DNA of 24,541 nucleotides from NCBI GenBank assembly GCA_017632825.1, contig JAGBQP010000108.1, positions 1 to 24,541 on the forward strand. Reading direction: 5' to 3'. Under the pieces are notes generated by a model that searched no databases, was not told the origin of the DNA, and saw only the letters and a program-made list of their open reading frames with translations. This DNA comes from Prevotella sp. (lineage in GTDB: Bacteria > Bacteroidota > Bacteroidia > Bacteroidales > Bacteroidaceae). Position numbers and translations under genes: made by a program. Shown piece after piece: positions 6,543 through 15,753 of the stretch. Position 1 is the first letter of the stretch. Each line of letters starts with the position of its first letter.

Positions 6543-6562
6543 AAACATTTCGGTTTGTGCTG

Positions 6563-6594
6563 CAAATATAGACATTTTCTGCGGTACCACCAAA
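6563..6594 (-). promoter_or_regulatory. Consensus vegetative promoter of the envelope/ECF operon
   Basis: On the minus strand TTTG (6594-6591), a 20-bp spacer and TATATTTG (6570-6563) match the Bacteroides consensus TTTG-N19-21-TAnnTTTG exactly. The predicted transcript would start roughly 10-15 nt before the first gene's ATG (6548 or 6542). This suggests that basal expression depends on the primary sigma factor rather than on the ECF factor encoded downstream. Confidence 0.8.
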
Positions 6595-6628
6595 TTTTTC
6601 AAAGAAAAAATGCAATAAAAGGTATGAT

Positions 6629-7543
6629 TCAAACATCAAAGACCATCATTTCTTGCGTCAAGTAGCTGTTTGGAAAGACGGAACGAGCTTCGCTAAGCAA
6701 CACAGTCTCATCTTCGTAACGTGAGCTGTAATGACCCAATAACAACTGACCAACATGAGAATCACGGGCTACACTGGCAGCCTCTGCAGCTGTACTGTGA
6801 TTATACTTCTCGGCTAATGCTATATTGTCATTCCCATAAGTACTCTCATGATAAAGCGTTGACACCCCCTCAAGCAGCTGATGAAGTTCTGGAATATAGC
6901 GGGTATCACTACAATAGGCATAGCTACGAGGCGGACCTGCTGGTATGACGAGACGAGCGTTTGGCACATGTTCTCCTTCGTCAGTTATCCAATCAGCACC
7001 GTTCTTGATGTTTCTTATCTGCGACTGAGGAACACCATAAAAATCTATCATGTCACGACGGATATGGGGCAGAGAAGGCTTTTCACGAAAAAGAAAACCA
7101 CAAGTAGGTAAACGATGACTGAGAGGCAAGCTCTCAACCGTCAGAGAACGGTCCTCGTAGATAATCTGATGAAGGCTGGTATCTATCTTATAAAACTTTA
7201 CTTCAAAGCCCAAATCACGGCAAAAGAAATGAATCTGTTGAAACAACATGTCACCTAGAGCTGCAGGACCATGAACATGAAGTGGTGCTGTGCGGCCCAA
7301 TAGGCCAAACGAAGATATCATACCGATGAGCCCAAAACAATGATCACCATGTAGATGGGAAATAAAAACATGACTGAGTTTTGTAAAGCGGACATGCGAG
7401 CGGCGTAACTGCATCTGAGTACCCTCACCACAATCTATCATCATCAACTTGCCACGAATCTCGACTAGCTGAGATGATGCGTAGTGACGAAGTGTTGGCA
7501 GAGCACTACCACAACCTAAGATATGGACACGAAACGGTTCCAT
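6629..7543 (-). CDS. rnz: Ribonuclease Z (tRNA 3' endonuclease)
   Basis: 304 residues, the length of the short (ElaC-type) RNase Z. It is a cytoplasmic metallo-beta-lactamase-fold enzyme that cleaves the 3' trailer from tRNA precursors. Visible motifs: the N-terminal HILGCGSALPT, the zinc signature SHLHGDH (H63, H65, D67, H68), SHRLPTCGFLF, the C-terminal metal ligands in YCSDTRY (Asp), the substrate-associated HEST motif, and LLGHYSSRY (His). It begins 9 bp after the lipocalin-like gene's stop and is the last gene of the mazG operon. The next minus-strand gene has its own promoter just downstream. Confidence 0.96.
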   Translation of the reverse strand: MEPFRVHILGCGSALPTLRHYASSQLVEIRGKLMMIDCGEGTQMQLRRSHVRFTKLSHVFISHLHGDHCFGLIGMISSFGLLGRTAPLHVHGPAALGDMLFQQIHFFCRDLGFEVKFYKIDTSLHQIIYEDRSLTVESLPLSHRLPTCGFLFREKPSLPHIRRDMIDFYGVPQSQIRNIKNGADWITDEGEHVPNARLVIPAGPPRSYAYCSDTRYIPELHQLLEGVSTLYHESTYGNDNIALAEKYNHSTAAEAASVARDSHVGQLLLGHYSSRYEDETVLLSEARSVFPNSYLTQEMMVFDV

Positions 7544-7552
7544 GATTAGTTT

Positions 7553-8245
7553 TTAAAATTGAAAATCATCAAAAGAAGATTCCTCTAATTGAACTTTATC
7601 CACACGTTGACGTATTTGTTGACGGGCATACTCAAATGTTTCTTCCTCATCATATGATTTGTCAAGAGTTCTATAGACAAGTGAATCATTACCAAGGCTA
7701 AGAATTTCATAAAGATGAACCTCTTCTTCTTCGGCGCCACCCTCACGAACATACACTAGTTCCAAATGACCATTGATAATTCGCCACGTGCGATAGGATA
7801 TATTTGTCTGGTCGATACTCTCTGCTATACCACCTTCTCGGATACTAACACCGATCTCTTCGGAGCCATCAATGGGGTCCGGCATCACCCAATTGCCCAG
7901 GAGTTCACTCTCATTTATAACAAGCGTAGCCACCGTACGATTGCTATTTGTCAGCACAGCCATACGATCGCCAACGCTATACCCTCCTAACACACGGTTT
8001 TTCTCCATTGCATCGGTAACACTGAGATTTAACGTATCACCTGTATCAGTTATCAGCTGTAATGTATTCATGGCTGAGCCATCACCACATAGTCCGTAAA
8101 GAGTACTATCTTCGCTCAGCCATACTCTTACATTACCATCTTCCTCGTCTGGTGCAGAACTTTGATTCTTATTGCCGCCACAACCCGTAAAAATCAAAAC
8201 ACCAAGAACGGCAATAATTTGTAATCGTGATAACTTGTTATTCAT
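7553..8245 (-). CDS. Lipocalin-like lipoprotein
   Basis: 230 residues from the ATG at 8245, chosen because it gives a typical lipoprotein signal (MNNKLSRLQIIAVLGVLIFT then GC, Cys22). A longer reading from 8296 only adds residues overlapping mazG. After a short acidic linker come two beta-rich parts. The first (about 35-120) has repeated short strands, as in GDTLNLSVTDAMEKN. The second (about 121-215) starts LLGNWVMPDPIDGSEE and has ISYRTWRIINGHLELVYV and LGNDSLVYRTLD, like Bacteroidales lipocalin-like proteins that begin with G-x-W. The C-terminus is strongly charged. No function is established. It sits between mazG and rnz with small gaps (17 and 9 bp), so it is co-transcribed with them. 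Confidence 0.7.
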   Translation of the reverse strand: MNNKLSRLQIIAVLGVLIFTGCGGNKNQSSAPDEEDGNVRVWLSEDSTLYGLCGDGSAMNTLQLITDTGDTLNLSVTDAMEKNRVLGGYSVGDRMAVLTNSNRTVATLVINESELLGNWVMPDPIDGSEEIGVSIREGGIAESIDQTNISYRTWRIINGHLELVYVREGGAEEEEVHLYEILSLGNDSLVYRTLDKSYDEEETFEYARQQIRQRVDKVQLEESSFDDFQF

Positions 8246-8262
8246 ATTTTCAAATGATAGGA

Positions 8263-9051
8263 TTATTCGTACTCTTGTTGTTTTGCCTCGTTCCACAAAG
8301 CATCCATCTCGGCCAACGTCATCTCAGAAAGTGGACGTCCAGCACGGATAGAATGCTGTTCAATATAGTTGAAACGACGAATAAACTTCTGATTGGTCAA
8401 CTCTAAAGCGTTATCCGGATTCAGTTTGTAGAGACGGGCAGCATTTATAACTGAGAAAAGGAAATCGCCCAATTCTTGAGTAGAATTCTCCACATTCTCT
8501 CGTTTCAACTCCACCTCCAGCTCATCAAGTTCCTCTCGTACTTTTGTCCAAACATCCTGTTTATCCTCCCAATCAAAGCCCACATTACGTGCTTTGTCTT
8601 GAATACGATATGCCTTGATAAGTGACGGAAGTGAAGATGGTACGCCAGAAAGCACCGTCTTATTACCATCTTTTTCCTTCAGTTTAATCTGTTCCCAACT
8701 CTCAAGAACAGCCTGAGCGTCCTTTGCGACAGCATTTCCATAGACATGAGGATGACGAAATATCAGTTTGTCACACAATGTATTACAAACATCAGCTATA
8801 TCAAACGTTTGCTTTTCTTCGCCTATTTTTCCATAAAAGACGACATGCAGTAACACATCACCGAGTTCTTTACATATTTCGTGCTGATCATCGCGAATCA
8901 GAGCATCACAAAGTTCATAGGTTTCTTCAATCGTATTGGGACGCAAACTCTCATTAGTCTGTTTACGATCCCAAGGACATTCAGCACGCAAACGGTCCAT
9001 TACGTCAAGCAGCCGTCCAAAGGCCTCCATTTTTTCTTCTCTTGTATGCAT
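8263..9051 (-). CDS. mazG: Nucleoside triphosphate pyrophosphohydrolase MazG
   Basis: 262 residues from ATG 9051; an in-frame TTG four codons earlier is less likely. Two tandem all-alpha MazG domains are visible. The first has CPWDRKQTNESLRPNTIEET, EE at 42-43 and E62/D65 in KELGDVLL. The second has KARNVGFDWEDK, REELDELEVEL and QELGDFLFSVINAARL. The metal-binding acidic sets are present in both. The enzyme hydrolyses (d)NTPs to NMP and pyrophosphate, clearing non-canonical nucleotides and, in E. coli, affecting ppGpp levels. It is the first gene of the mazG - lipoprotein - rnz operon, transcribed away from valS. Confidence 0.95.
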   Translation of the reverse strand: MHTREEKMEAFGRLLDVMDRLRAECPWDRKQTNESLRPNTIEETYELCDALIRDDQHEICKELGDVLLHVVFYGKIGEEKQTFDIADVCNTLCDKLIFRHPHVYGNAVAKDAQAVLESWEQIKLKEKDGNKTVLSGVPSSLPSLIKAYRIQDKARNVGFDWEDKQDVWTKVREELDELEVELKRENVENSTQELGDFLFSVINAARLYKLNPDNALELTNQKFIRRFNYIEQHSIRAGRPLSEMTLAEMDALWNEAKQQEYE

Positions 9052-9081
9052 TTTCTCACACAATTATAACTAATTTATCGG

Positions 9082-9113
9082 CAAAGGTAAACATTATTTT
9101 CGATTCTGCCAAT
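9082..9113 (-). promoter_or_regulatory. Promoter of the mazG operon
   Basis: On the minus strand ATTG (9113-9110), a 20-bp spacer and TACCTTTG (9089-9082) fit the Bacteroidota vegetative promoter, with one mismatch in the -33 box. The leader before the ATG at 9051 would be about 25 nt. Confidence 0.7.
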
Positions 9114-9118
9114 CTTTT

Positions 9119-9144
9119 TATCGAAATCTTGTCGCATTTCGATA
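9119..9144. repeat. Inverted repeat between the divergent mazG and valS promoters
   Basis: TATCGAAAT (9119-9127), an 8-base spacer and ATTTCGATA (9136-9144) form a perfect 9-bp inverted repeat. It lies between the two -33 regions and covers the one for valS. This is where a shared operator would be expected, but no regulator is known and chance cannot be excluded. Confidence 0.4.
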
Positions 9145-9153
9145 GATTTTTCG

Positions 9154-9161
9154 TACCTTTG
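9154..9161 (+). promoter_or_regulatory. -7 element of the valS promoter
   Basis: TACCTTTG is an exact TAnnTTTG match; CTTG at 9128-9131 is a possible -33 box with a 22-bp spacer. The leader to the ATG at 9183 would be about 15-18 nt, too short for a T-box or other riboswitch. Confidence 0.65.
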
Positions 9162-9182
9162 CAGCCGTTTATCTATTAGAAT

Positions 9183-11894
9183 ATGGAAATAGCAAGCAAA
9201 TATGACCCTAAAGAGGTCGAAGGTAAATGGTACCAGTATTGGCTGGACAACAAACTCTTCAGTAGCAAACCCGATGGCCGTGAGCCTTACACCATCGTAA
9301 TTCCGCCGCCAAACGTGACGGGTGTACTCCACATGGGACACATGCTGAACAATACAATTCAGGATATCTTAGTACGCCGTGCCCGAATGGAAGGCAAGAA
9401 TGCATGCTGGGTACCAGGTACCGACCATGCTTCTATTGCGACTGAGGCTAAAGTGGTCAAGAAACTAGCAGGAGAAGGTATTAAGAAACATGACCTTACC
9501 CGTGAACAGTTCTTAGAGCATGCTTGGGACTGGACCCATGAACACGGTGGTATCATTCTTAAGCAGTTGCGTCGTCTTGGTGCTAGCTGTGACTGGGACC
9601 GTACGGCTTTTACCATGGACGATAAACGTTCTGAAAGCGTCATCAAGGTGTTTGTTGACCTGTACAACAAAGGACTCATTTACCGTGGTTTACGCATGGT
9701 CAATTGGGACCCCAAAGCACTGACAGCCCTTTCTACTGAAGAAGTCATCTATAAGGAAGAGCAAAGCCATCTTTTCCATCTGAAATACTATGTTGATGGG
9801 CTGTGCACACTTGATAACGAAGAAGCACTTAAAGCAGAAGGCAACGTCATCCACAAAGACGCAAAAGGCTACTATGCTGTTGTTGCTACCACTCGTCCAG
9901 AAACCATTATGGGTGACACAGCTATGTGCATCAACCCCAAAGACCCCAAAAACCAATGGCTGAAGGGGAAGAAGGTTATTGTACCACTCGTCAATCGTGT
10001 CATTCCCGTCATTGAAGACCGTTATGTTGACATAGAATTTGGTACCGGCTGTCTGAAAGTAACACCGGCACACGACACCAATGACTACATGCTGGGCAAG
10101 ACCCACAATTTAGAGACGATTGATATTTTCAATGCTGATGGCACTATTAGCGAGCAGTCACCCATCTATGTTGGTATGGATCGCATGGACTGCCGTAAGC
10201 AGATTGCCAAGGACTTACAGGGAGCAGGTCTGATGGAGAAGATTGAAGACTACACCAACAAGGTGGGCTATTCTGAACGTAACCCAGACACTGCTATCGA
10301 GCCGCGCCTCTCGCTGCAGTGGTTCCTTAAGATGAAGCACTTCGCAGACATTGCCCTTCCTCCTGTAATGAACGACGAACTGAAGTTCTATCCTGCTAAA
10401 TACAAGAACACCTATAAGAACTGGTTGGAGAATATCCAGGACTGGTGTATCTCACGTCAGCTCTGGTGGGGCCATCGTATTCCAGCATACTACTATAACG
10501 AGAACGATGATTACGTTGTAGCCGAGAATGCTGAGAAGGCTCTTGAGCTGGCTCGCGAGAAAAGCGGCAATGCCAATCTGCAGGCCTCCGACCTGCGTCA
10601 GGACGAGGATGCACTCGACACTTGGTTCTCATCATGGTTGTGGCCTATCTCTCTGTTTGACGGCATCAACAATCCCGGCAACGAGGAGATCAAGTACTAC
10701 TACCCCACCTCAGACCTGGTGACCGGTCCGGATATCATCTTCTTCTGGGTGGCTCGTATGATCATGGCGGGCTATGAGTATATTGGCGACATGCCTTTCA
10801 AGAACGTCTATTTCACAGGTATCGTCCGTGATAAGCTGGGACGCAAGATGTCTAAGTCACTGGGCAACTCGCCTGATCCTATCGAACTGATTGAGAAGTT
10901 CGGTGCCGATGGTGTGCGTATGGGTATGATGCTCTCTGCACCTGCAGGTAACGACATCCTCTTTGACGAAGCTCTCTGCGAACAGGGACGTAACTTCAAC
11001 AACAAGATCTGGAATGCTTTCCGTCTCGTAAAGGGCTGGAAGGTGGCTGACATCGAGCAGTCAGAGGCTGGCAAAATCGCCACCGCATGGTTCGATGCCA
11101 AGCTACGCCAAACCAACGCCGAAGTGGACGACCTCTTCAAGAAATACCGAATCTCCGAGGCTCTGATGGCTGTTTACAAGCTGTTCTGGGATGAATTCTC
11201 AAGCTGGTATCTGGAGATGGTGAAGCCTGCGTACATCAACGGCGAGGCTCAGCCCATCGACAAGCAGACCTACGACAAAACTTTGGAATTCTTTGAGATT
11301 CTACTCAAGATGCTTCACCCGTTCATGCCGTTTATTACGGAAGAACTGTGGCAGCACATCTATGACCGTCAGGACGGTGAGAGCATCATGCGCGATAAGT
11401 TGGTGCTGCCTGCCGCTACTGAGTCGGACAACAAACAAATTGCCAAAATAGAGAACGTTAAGCAGATCGTGTCAGGTGTCCGTATGGTCCGTTCTTCAAA
11501 GAATATCGCCCCGAAGGAACAACTGGAGTTGCAGGCTGTCGGCAAGAACGACTACGAAGCCTTCGGTCCTGCAATTATGAAGATGGCCAACCTCAGCGCC
11601 ATCAACGTGGTTGCTGAGAAAGACGCTACAGCATCTGCTTTCATGGTGGGCACCGACGAGTTTGCCGTTCCTCTGGGCAACATGATTGATGTCGAAGCAG
11701 AAATCAAGAAGATGGAGGCTCAGTTGCAACATCTAGAAGGATTCCTCGCCGGCATCATGAAGAAACTCAGCAACGAGCGTTTCGTCCAAAACGCTCCCGA
11801 AGCAGTCGTCGCTATGGAACGTAAGAAGCAGAGCGACTCTGAAGAGAAGATAGCTTCGTTGAAGGAGTCCATCGCTGCGCTACGCAAAAAATAA
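9183..11894 (+). CDS. valS: Valyl-tRNA synthetase
   Basis: 903 residues, full length for bacterial ValRS. This class I synthetase attaches valine to tRNA-Val and edits mischarged threonine. The nucleotide-binding signature is [15 protein letters not shown] with HMGH at 50-53; the second signature is KMSKS at 555-559 ([14 protein letters not shown]). The CP1 editing domain includes [14 protein letters not shown] (TTRPE 236-240) and [33 protein letters not shown] and [13 protein letters not shown] are typical of the family. An anticodon-binding domain follows, and the C-terminal arm (about 835-903) is a Lys/Glu-rich coiled coil. All catalytic motifs are intact. uvrA begins 3 bp after the stop, so the two genes form an operon. 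Confidence 0.98.
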   Translation: MEIASKYDPKEVEGKWYQYWLDNKLFSSKPDGREPYTIVIPPPNVTGVLHMGHMLNNTIQDILVRRARMEGKNACWVPGTDHASIATEAKVVKKLAGEGIKKHDLTREQFLEHAWDWTHEHGGIILKQLRRLGASCDWDRTAFTMDDKRSESVIKVFVDLYNKGLIYRGLRMVNWDPKALTALSTEEVIYKEEQSHLFHLKYYVDGLCTLDNEEALKAEGNVIHKDAKGYYAVVATTRPETIMGDTAMCINPKDPKNQWLKGKKVIVPLVNRVIPVIEDRYVDIEFGTGCLKVTPAHDTNDYMLGKTHNLETIDIFNADGTISEQSPIYVGMDRMDCRKQIAKDLQGAGLMEKIEDYTNKVGYSERNPDTAIEPRLSLQWFLKMKHFADIALPPVMNDELKFYPAKYKNTYKNWLENIQDWCISRQLWWGHRIPAYYYNENDDYVVAENAEKALELAREKSGNANLQASDLRQDEDALDTWFSSWLWPISLFDGINNPGNEEIKYYYPTSDLVTGPDIIFFWVARMIMAGYEYIGDMPFKNVYFTGIVRDKLGRKMSKSLGNSPDPIELIEKFGADGVRMGMMLSAPAGNDILFDEALCEQGRNFNNKIWNAFRLVKGWKVADIEQSEAGKIATAWFDAKLRQTNAEVDDLFKKYRISEALMAVYKLFWDEFSSWYLEMVKPAYINGEAQPIDKQTYDKTLEFFEILLKMLHPFMPFITEELWQHIYDRQDGESIMRDKLVLPAATESDNKQIAKIENVKQIVSGVRMVRSSKNIAPKEQLELQAVGKNDYEAFGPAIMKMANLSAINVVAEKDATASAFMVGTDEFAVPLGNMIDVEAEIKKMEAQLQHLEGFLAGIMKKLSNERFVQNAPEAVVAMERKKQSDSEEKIASLKESIAALRKK

Positions 11895-11897
11895 CAC

Positions 11898-14723
11898 ATG
11901 ACAGACAGCATCGAAATCAAAGGCGCTCGGGTTAACAACCTGAAGAACGTCAGCGTCAAGATTCCGCGTAACCATTTTGTCGTCATTGCTGGTGTTAGTG
12001 GTAGCGGCAAATCGTCACTGGCCTTCGACACCCTTTATGCCGAAGGCCAGCGACGTTATGTAGAGAGTCTGTCAAGCTATGCTCGACAGTTCCTCGGTCG
12101 TATGAACAAACCTGAGTGTGACTTTATCCGCGGTATTCCACCAGCCATCGCCATTGAGCAGAAAGTCATCTCACGCAACCCACGTTCCACCGTTGGAACG
12201 ACAACAGAAATATACGAATATTTGCGCCTACTATTCGCTCGTATTGGTCGCACCTACTCCCCTATTAGTGGTCAAGAAGTTAAGAAGCACTCTACAGAGG
12301 ATCTCGTTCACCAGATGCTGCAATACCAAAAAGGCACAAAATTCGTTGTATTGGCTCCTATAAACATTACAGAAGGACGTACACTCCAGCAACAATTAAA
12401 GGCATACATCCAAGAAGGTTATGCTCGTCTGTTTGTTAATGGAGAGTTCCTGCGTATTGACGATTATTTAGAGACTATCTGCAAGAGCGATGATTTTGAG
12501 GACAGCAAAGAAGGACAACATACACAATATCTTGTTATTGACCGTCTTTCTGTCGATGACAGTAAAGATGTTATTGCTCGACTGGTAGATTCCTCAGAGT
12601 CTGCATTTTACGAAGGACACGGCGAATGCCGTCTAATGTTCCTACCTTCAAACATAAGCTATGATTTCTCCATGCGTTTTGAAGCCGATGGCATGTCCTT
12701 TGAAGAACCATCTGACCAATTATTTTCCTTCAATTCTCCCATTGGTGCATGCCCTGAATGCCAAGGCTTCGGTAAAGTCATCGGCATCGACGAGCGATTG
12801 GTCATCCCAAATACCACATTATCAGTTTATGAAGGTTGTGTTGTTTGTTGGCATGGCGAAAAGATGAAGGAGTGGCAACAATGGTTCATTCGTCATGCAG
12901 CCAAAGATAATTTCCCTATCTTTGAGCCCTACATGAATCTTACACAACAACAAAAAGACTGGTTGTGGCATGGGCTACCATCTGACCAAAGAGCTAAGGA
13001 AAAACCATGTATTGACCAATTCTTCCAGATGGTCAGGGAGAATCAATACAAAATACAGTATCGCGTTATGTTAGCCCGCTATCGCGGTAAGACTAATTGT
13101 CCGACCTGCCATGGCACACGTCTGAAGCCCGAAGCTGAATATGTCAAGATTGGAGGACGCAGCATCACCGATCTCGTTCAAATGCCGGTCATCAGGCTCA
13201 AAGAATGGTTCTGTCAGTTACAACTATCAGAACACGATGCAGAAGTCGGAAAACGCTTGCTAACTGAGATTAATAGCCGATTGCAATTCCTTCTGAATGT
13301 TGGACTTGGCTACCTAACCCTCAACCGTCTCTCGAACACGTTATCAGGCGGAGAGAGTCAGCGCATCAATCTCTGTACATCACTTGGCAGCAGCCTCGTT
13401 GGCTCCCTTTACATCCTTGACGAGCCGTCTATCGGTCTCCACTCACGCGACACAAATCAACTTATAGGTGTTTTGAAAGATCTGCAAGCGCTTGGCAACA
13501 CAGTTGTTGTTGTTGAACACGATGAGGAAATCATGCGCGCTGCCGATTATCTCATTGATGTTGGACCTGATGCGGGGCGACTTGGTGGCAACATTGTCTT
13601 TGAAGGTAAGGCAGGCGATATAAACAACAAAGCTCTCAAGAAATATCCCAACAGCCACACCGTCAAATATTTGTTACATACAGAAGACATCAAAGTGCCA
13701 TCATCACGCCGCCCTTGGAACAACAGCATAAATATTAAAGGGGCTCGCATGAACAACCTTCGTGGCATCGACATTCAGATACCCCTAAACGTCATGACGG
13801 TTGTTACAGGTGTTAGCGGTAGTGGCAAATCGAGTCTCATCAAAGGTATACTCTATCCTGCCCTCAAACGTCATCTTGGTGAAGTCTTCGATGCTCCAGG
13901 TGAGTATCTTGGACTTGATGGAAGCATGGATGCTATTAAGCATGTGGAGTTCGTCGATCAAAATCCAATTGGCAAATCAACACGTTCAAATCCAGCAACA
14001 TACGTTAAGGCTTACGATGCGATTCGCGACCTTTATGCTAATCAACCTCTGTCACAACAAATGGGTTTTACTGCACAGTATTTCTCTTTTAATGCAGACG
14101 GCGGCCGCTGCGATGAGTGTAAAGGTGCTGGTACTATTACGGTTGAGATGCAGTTCATGGCTGATCTCGTTTTGGAGTGTGAAGCCTGCCACGGCCACCG
14201 TTTCAAGCGAGACATTCTTGACGTACGTTATGAAGGTAAGAACATCGATGACGTTCTTAACATGACCATCAGCGAAGCCATTGAGTTTTTTAGTGAACAT
14301 AAGCAGAAGACCATTGTCAACCGTTTAAAGCCACTTGAAGATGTCGGGTTAGGTTATATAAAATTGGGGCAGAACTCATCAACACTCTCGGGTGGTGAGA
14401 ACCAACGCGTCAAGTTAGCATACTTTATTGGACAAGAAAGGCAAGAACCAACCATGTTTATATTTGACGAACCAACTACTGGTTTGCATTTTCATGACAT
14501 TCAGAAACTATTACAATCTTTCAATGCTCTCATTGAACGTGGGCATACGATTGTTGTCATAGAACATAACATGGACATCATAAAATGTGCAGATTACGTT
14601 ATCGACTTAGGTCCCGATGGTGGTGATCGAGGCGGTGCCCTTGTCTGTGCAGGAACGCCAGAAGATATAGCACAATGTGAGGATAGCCTCACAGGTCATT
14701 ACCTACAAGAAAAACTTAAATAA
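11898..14723 (+). CDS. uvrA: Excinuclease ABC subunit A
   Basis: 941 residues, full length. UvrA is the damage-sensing ATPase of nucleotide excision repair and works with UvrB and UvrC, which are not in this window. Two ABC modules are present: Walker [10 protein letters not shown] with K38 and again with K644, signatures [11 protein letters not shown] and [11 protein letters not shown], and Walker B regions [11 protein letters not shown] and [11 protein letters not shown] followed by VVVEHD and VVIEHN. Zinc-binding cysteines appear as CPEC (285, 288), CPTC (401, 404), CDEC (738, 741) and CEAC (761, 764). The [16 protein letters not shown] block near the N-terminus is typical of true UvrA. 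It follows valS by 3 bp and probably depends on the valS promoter. Confidence 0.97.
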   Translation: MTDSIEIKGARVNNLKNVSVKIPRNHFVVIAGVSGSGKSSLAFDTLYAEGQRRYVESLSSYARQFLGRMNKPECDFIRGIPPAIAIEQKVISRNPRSTVGTTTEIYEYLRLLFARIGRTYSPISGQEVKKHSTEDLVHQMLQYQKGTKFVVLAPINITEGRTLQQQLKAYIQEGYARLFVNGEFLRIDDYLETICKSDDFEDSKEGQHTQYLVIDRLSVDDSKDVIARLVDSSESAFYEGHGECRLMFLPSNISYDFSMRFEADGMSFEEPSDQLFSFNSPIGACPECQGFGKVIGIDERLVIPNTTLSVYEGCVVCWHGEKMKEWQQWFIRHAAKDNFPIFEPYMNLTQQQKDWLWHGLPSDQRAKEKPCIDQFFQMVRENQYKIQYRVMLARYRGKTNCPTCHGTRLKPEAEYVKIGGRSITDLVQMPVIRLKEWFCQLQLSEHDAEVGKRLLTEINSRLQFLLNVGLGYLTLNRLSNTLSGGESQRINLCTSLGSSLVGSLYILDEPSIGLHSRDTNQLIGVLKDLQALGNTVVVVEHDEEIMRAADYLIDVGPDAGRLGGNIVFEGKAGDINNKALKKYPNSHTVKYLLHTEDIKVPSSRRPWNNSINIKGARMNNLRGIDIQIPLNVMTVVTGVSGSGKSSLIKGILYPALKRHLGEVFDAPGEYLGLDGSMDAIKHVEFVDQNPIGKSTRSNPATYVKAYDAIRDLYANQPLSQQMGFTAQYFSFNADGGRCDECKGAGTITVEMQFMADLVLECEACHGHRFKRDILDVRYEGKNIDDVLNMTISEAIEFFSEHKQKTIVNRLKPLEDVGLGYIKLGQNSSTLSGGENQRVKLAYFIGQERQEPTMFIFDEPTTGLHFHDIQKLLQSFNALIERGHTIVVIEHNMDIIKCADYVIDLGPDGGDRGGALVCAGTPEDIAQCEDSLTGHYLQEKLK

Positions 14724-14758
14724 TTGTTAAAAAGAGAACAACCTAAGGATATTTTTCG

Positions 14759-14766
14759 TAACTTTG
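14759..14766 (+). promoter_or_regulatory. -7 element of the rpoD promoter
   Basis: TAACTTTG matches TAnnTTTG exactly. No TTTG or TTG is placed 19-22 bp upstream. The predicted leader is about 70 nt, the longest in this window. Confidence 0.6.
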
Positions 14767-14797
14767 CGCCGCTTTAAGGATACAATTATACATAGAC

Positions 14798-14812
14798 ATC
14801 TGATGGTCAGAT
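14798..14812 (+). promoter_or_regulatory. Small hairpin in the rpoD leader
   Basis: ATCTGA, loop TGG and TCAGAT form a perfect 6-bp stem about 28 nt before the rpoD ATG. It is short, may be incidental, and has no T tract, so it is not a terminator. No riboswitch class is recognised. Confidence 0.25.
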
Positions 14813-14840
14813 AGTTAAGAAAGATTTTTCAAGATTTAAG

Positions 14841-15713
14841 ATGAGACAATTAAAGATTCAAAAAAGCATCACAAACCGTTCAAGTGAGGCTTTAGACAAG
14901 TATTTGGTAGAAATTGGTCGCGCTCCACTTATTAGCATTGACGAAGAGATTGAGTTGGCGCAAAAGATACGAAAAGGAGGTCCTGAGGGTGAACGTGCAA
15001 AAGACAAACTTGTTACTGCAAATCTCCGTTTCGTTGTCTCCGTAGCCAAGCAGTACCAGCATCAAGGTCTAACGCTCACCGATCTTATCGACGAGGGCAA
15101 TATCGGTCTGATTAAGGCCGCTCAAAAGTTCGATGAGACCCGCGGTTTCAAATTCATTTCTTATGCAGTATGGTGGATTCGCCAATCCATCCTACAGGCA
15201 ATAGCTGAGCAGAGTCGAATTGTACGACTTCCTCTGAATCAGGTTGGATCGCTTAATAAGATAAGCCACGAGATAAACAAGTTTGAACAAGAGCATCAGC
15301 GTCATCCGTCAGTGAGTGAACTGGCAGAAGCAACACAAATTGACGAGGAGAAAATTGGTCAGTCTATGATGGCCGACGGTCATCACGTCAGTATTGACGC
15401 TCCATTTCAAGATGGCGAAGATAACTGTATGCTTGACGTTATGGCAAGTGGCGATGATTCACGAACTGATCGCCAGGTTGATCATGAATCAATGGCACAA
15501 GAACTAAATTCTGTATTGAACAAAGTTCTGAAGGAACGCGAGATTACCATTATCCGCGAATGCTTCGGCATTGGCTGTCACGAAAAAGGTCTCGAGGAGA
15601 TTGGCGACCAACTTGGCCTGACACGCGAGCGCGTACGTCAGATTCGTGAAAAAAGCATTGCAAAACTGCGTGATAGCGGTAATGCTAAAATTCTGATGAA
15701 GTATTTGGGCTAA
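14841..15713 (+). CDS. rpoD: Primary sigma factor RpoD (short Bacteroidota form)
   Basis: 290 residues. It starts directly at region 1.2 (EALDKYLVEIGRAPLIS, from about residue 16) and lacks the long acidic region 1.1 of proteobacterial sigma-70, as known for Bacteroidota primary sigma factors. Region 2 has LRFVVSVAKQYQHQGLTLTD, LIDEGNIGLIKAAQKFD and the -10-recognising FKFISYAVWWIRQSILQAI. Region 3 follows (SLNKISHEINKFEQEH). Region 4 (about 235-283) has ECFGIGCHEKGLEEIG, QLGLTRERVRQIREKSIAKL and the -35-reading helix. It directs transcription of most housekeeping genes, presumably including the TAnnTTTG promoters in this window. Upstream is uvrA; the gene has its own promoter. Confidence 0.96.
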   Translation: MRQLKIQKSITNRSSEALDKYLVEIGRAPLISIDEEIELAQKIRKGGPEGERAKDKLVTANLRFVVSVAKQYQHQGLTLTDLIDEGNIGLIKAAQKFDETRGFKFISYAVWWIRQSILQAIAEQSRIVRLPLNQVGSLNKISHEINKFEQEHQRHPSVSELAEATQIDEEKIGQSMMADGHHVSIDAPFQDGEDNCMLDVMASGDDSRTDRQVDHESMAQELNSVLNKVLKEREITIIRECFGIGCHEKGLEEIGDQLGLTRERVRQIREKSIAKLRDSGNAKILMKYLG

Positions 15714-15717
15714 AAAT

Positions 15718-15748
15718 TTTGCGACTTCAAGAATTATTCGTAATTTTG
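15718..15748 (+). promoter_or_regulatory. Consensus promoter of the DUF5686-addA-addB operon
   Basis: TTTG (15718-15721), a 19-bp spacer and TAATTTTG (15741-15748) match TTTG-N19-21-TAnnTTTG exactly. The box ends 5 bp before the GTG start at 15754, so the transcript should begin at or within a few bases of the start codon. Confidence 0.8.
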
Positions 15749-15753
15749 GGGTC

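Noticed and set aside
9119..9182. T-box leader upstream of valS
   Set aside because: The -7 box lies about 21 bp before the ATG, leaving no room for a T-box structure, and no specifier or T-box consensus is present.
9183..11894. Change in base composition part-way through valS, as a recombination or assembly breakpoint
   Set aside because: Individual 60-base lines vary widely (25 to 36 G+C) on both sides of 10.3 kb, so the step is not robust by hand count, and the protein is continuous with all motifs in place.
13801..14265. 154-codon plus-strand frame within uvrA
   Set aside because: Overlaps the second ABC module of an intact uvrA in another frame. No domain, with Leu/Ser-rich composition typical of an out-of-frame reading.
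14724..14840. Possible riboswitch or tRNA between uvrA and rpoD
   Set aside because: The 117-bp gap holds a promoter element and one short hairpin. No cloverleaf, T-loop sequence or known riboswitch core is visible.
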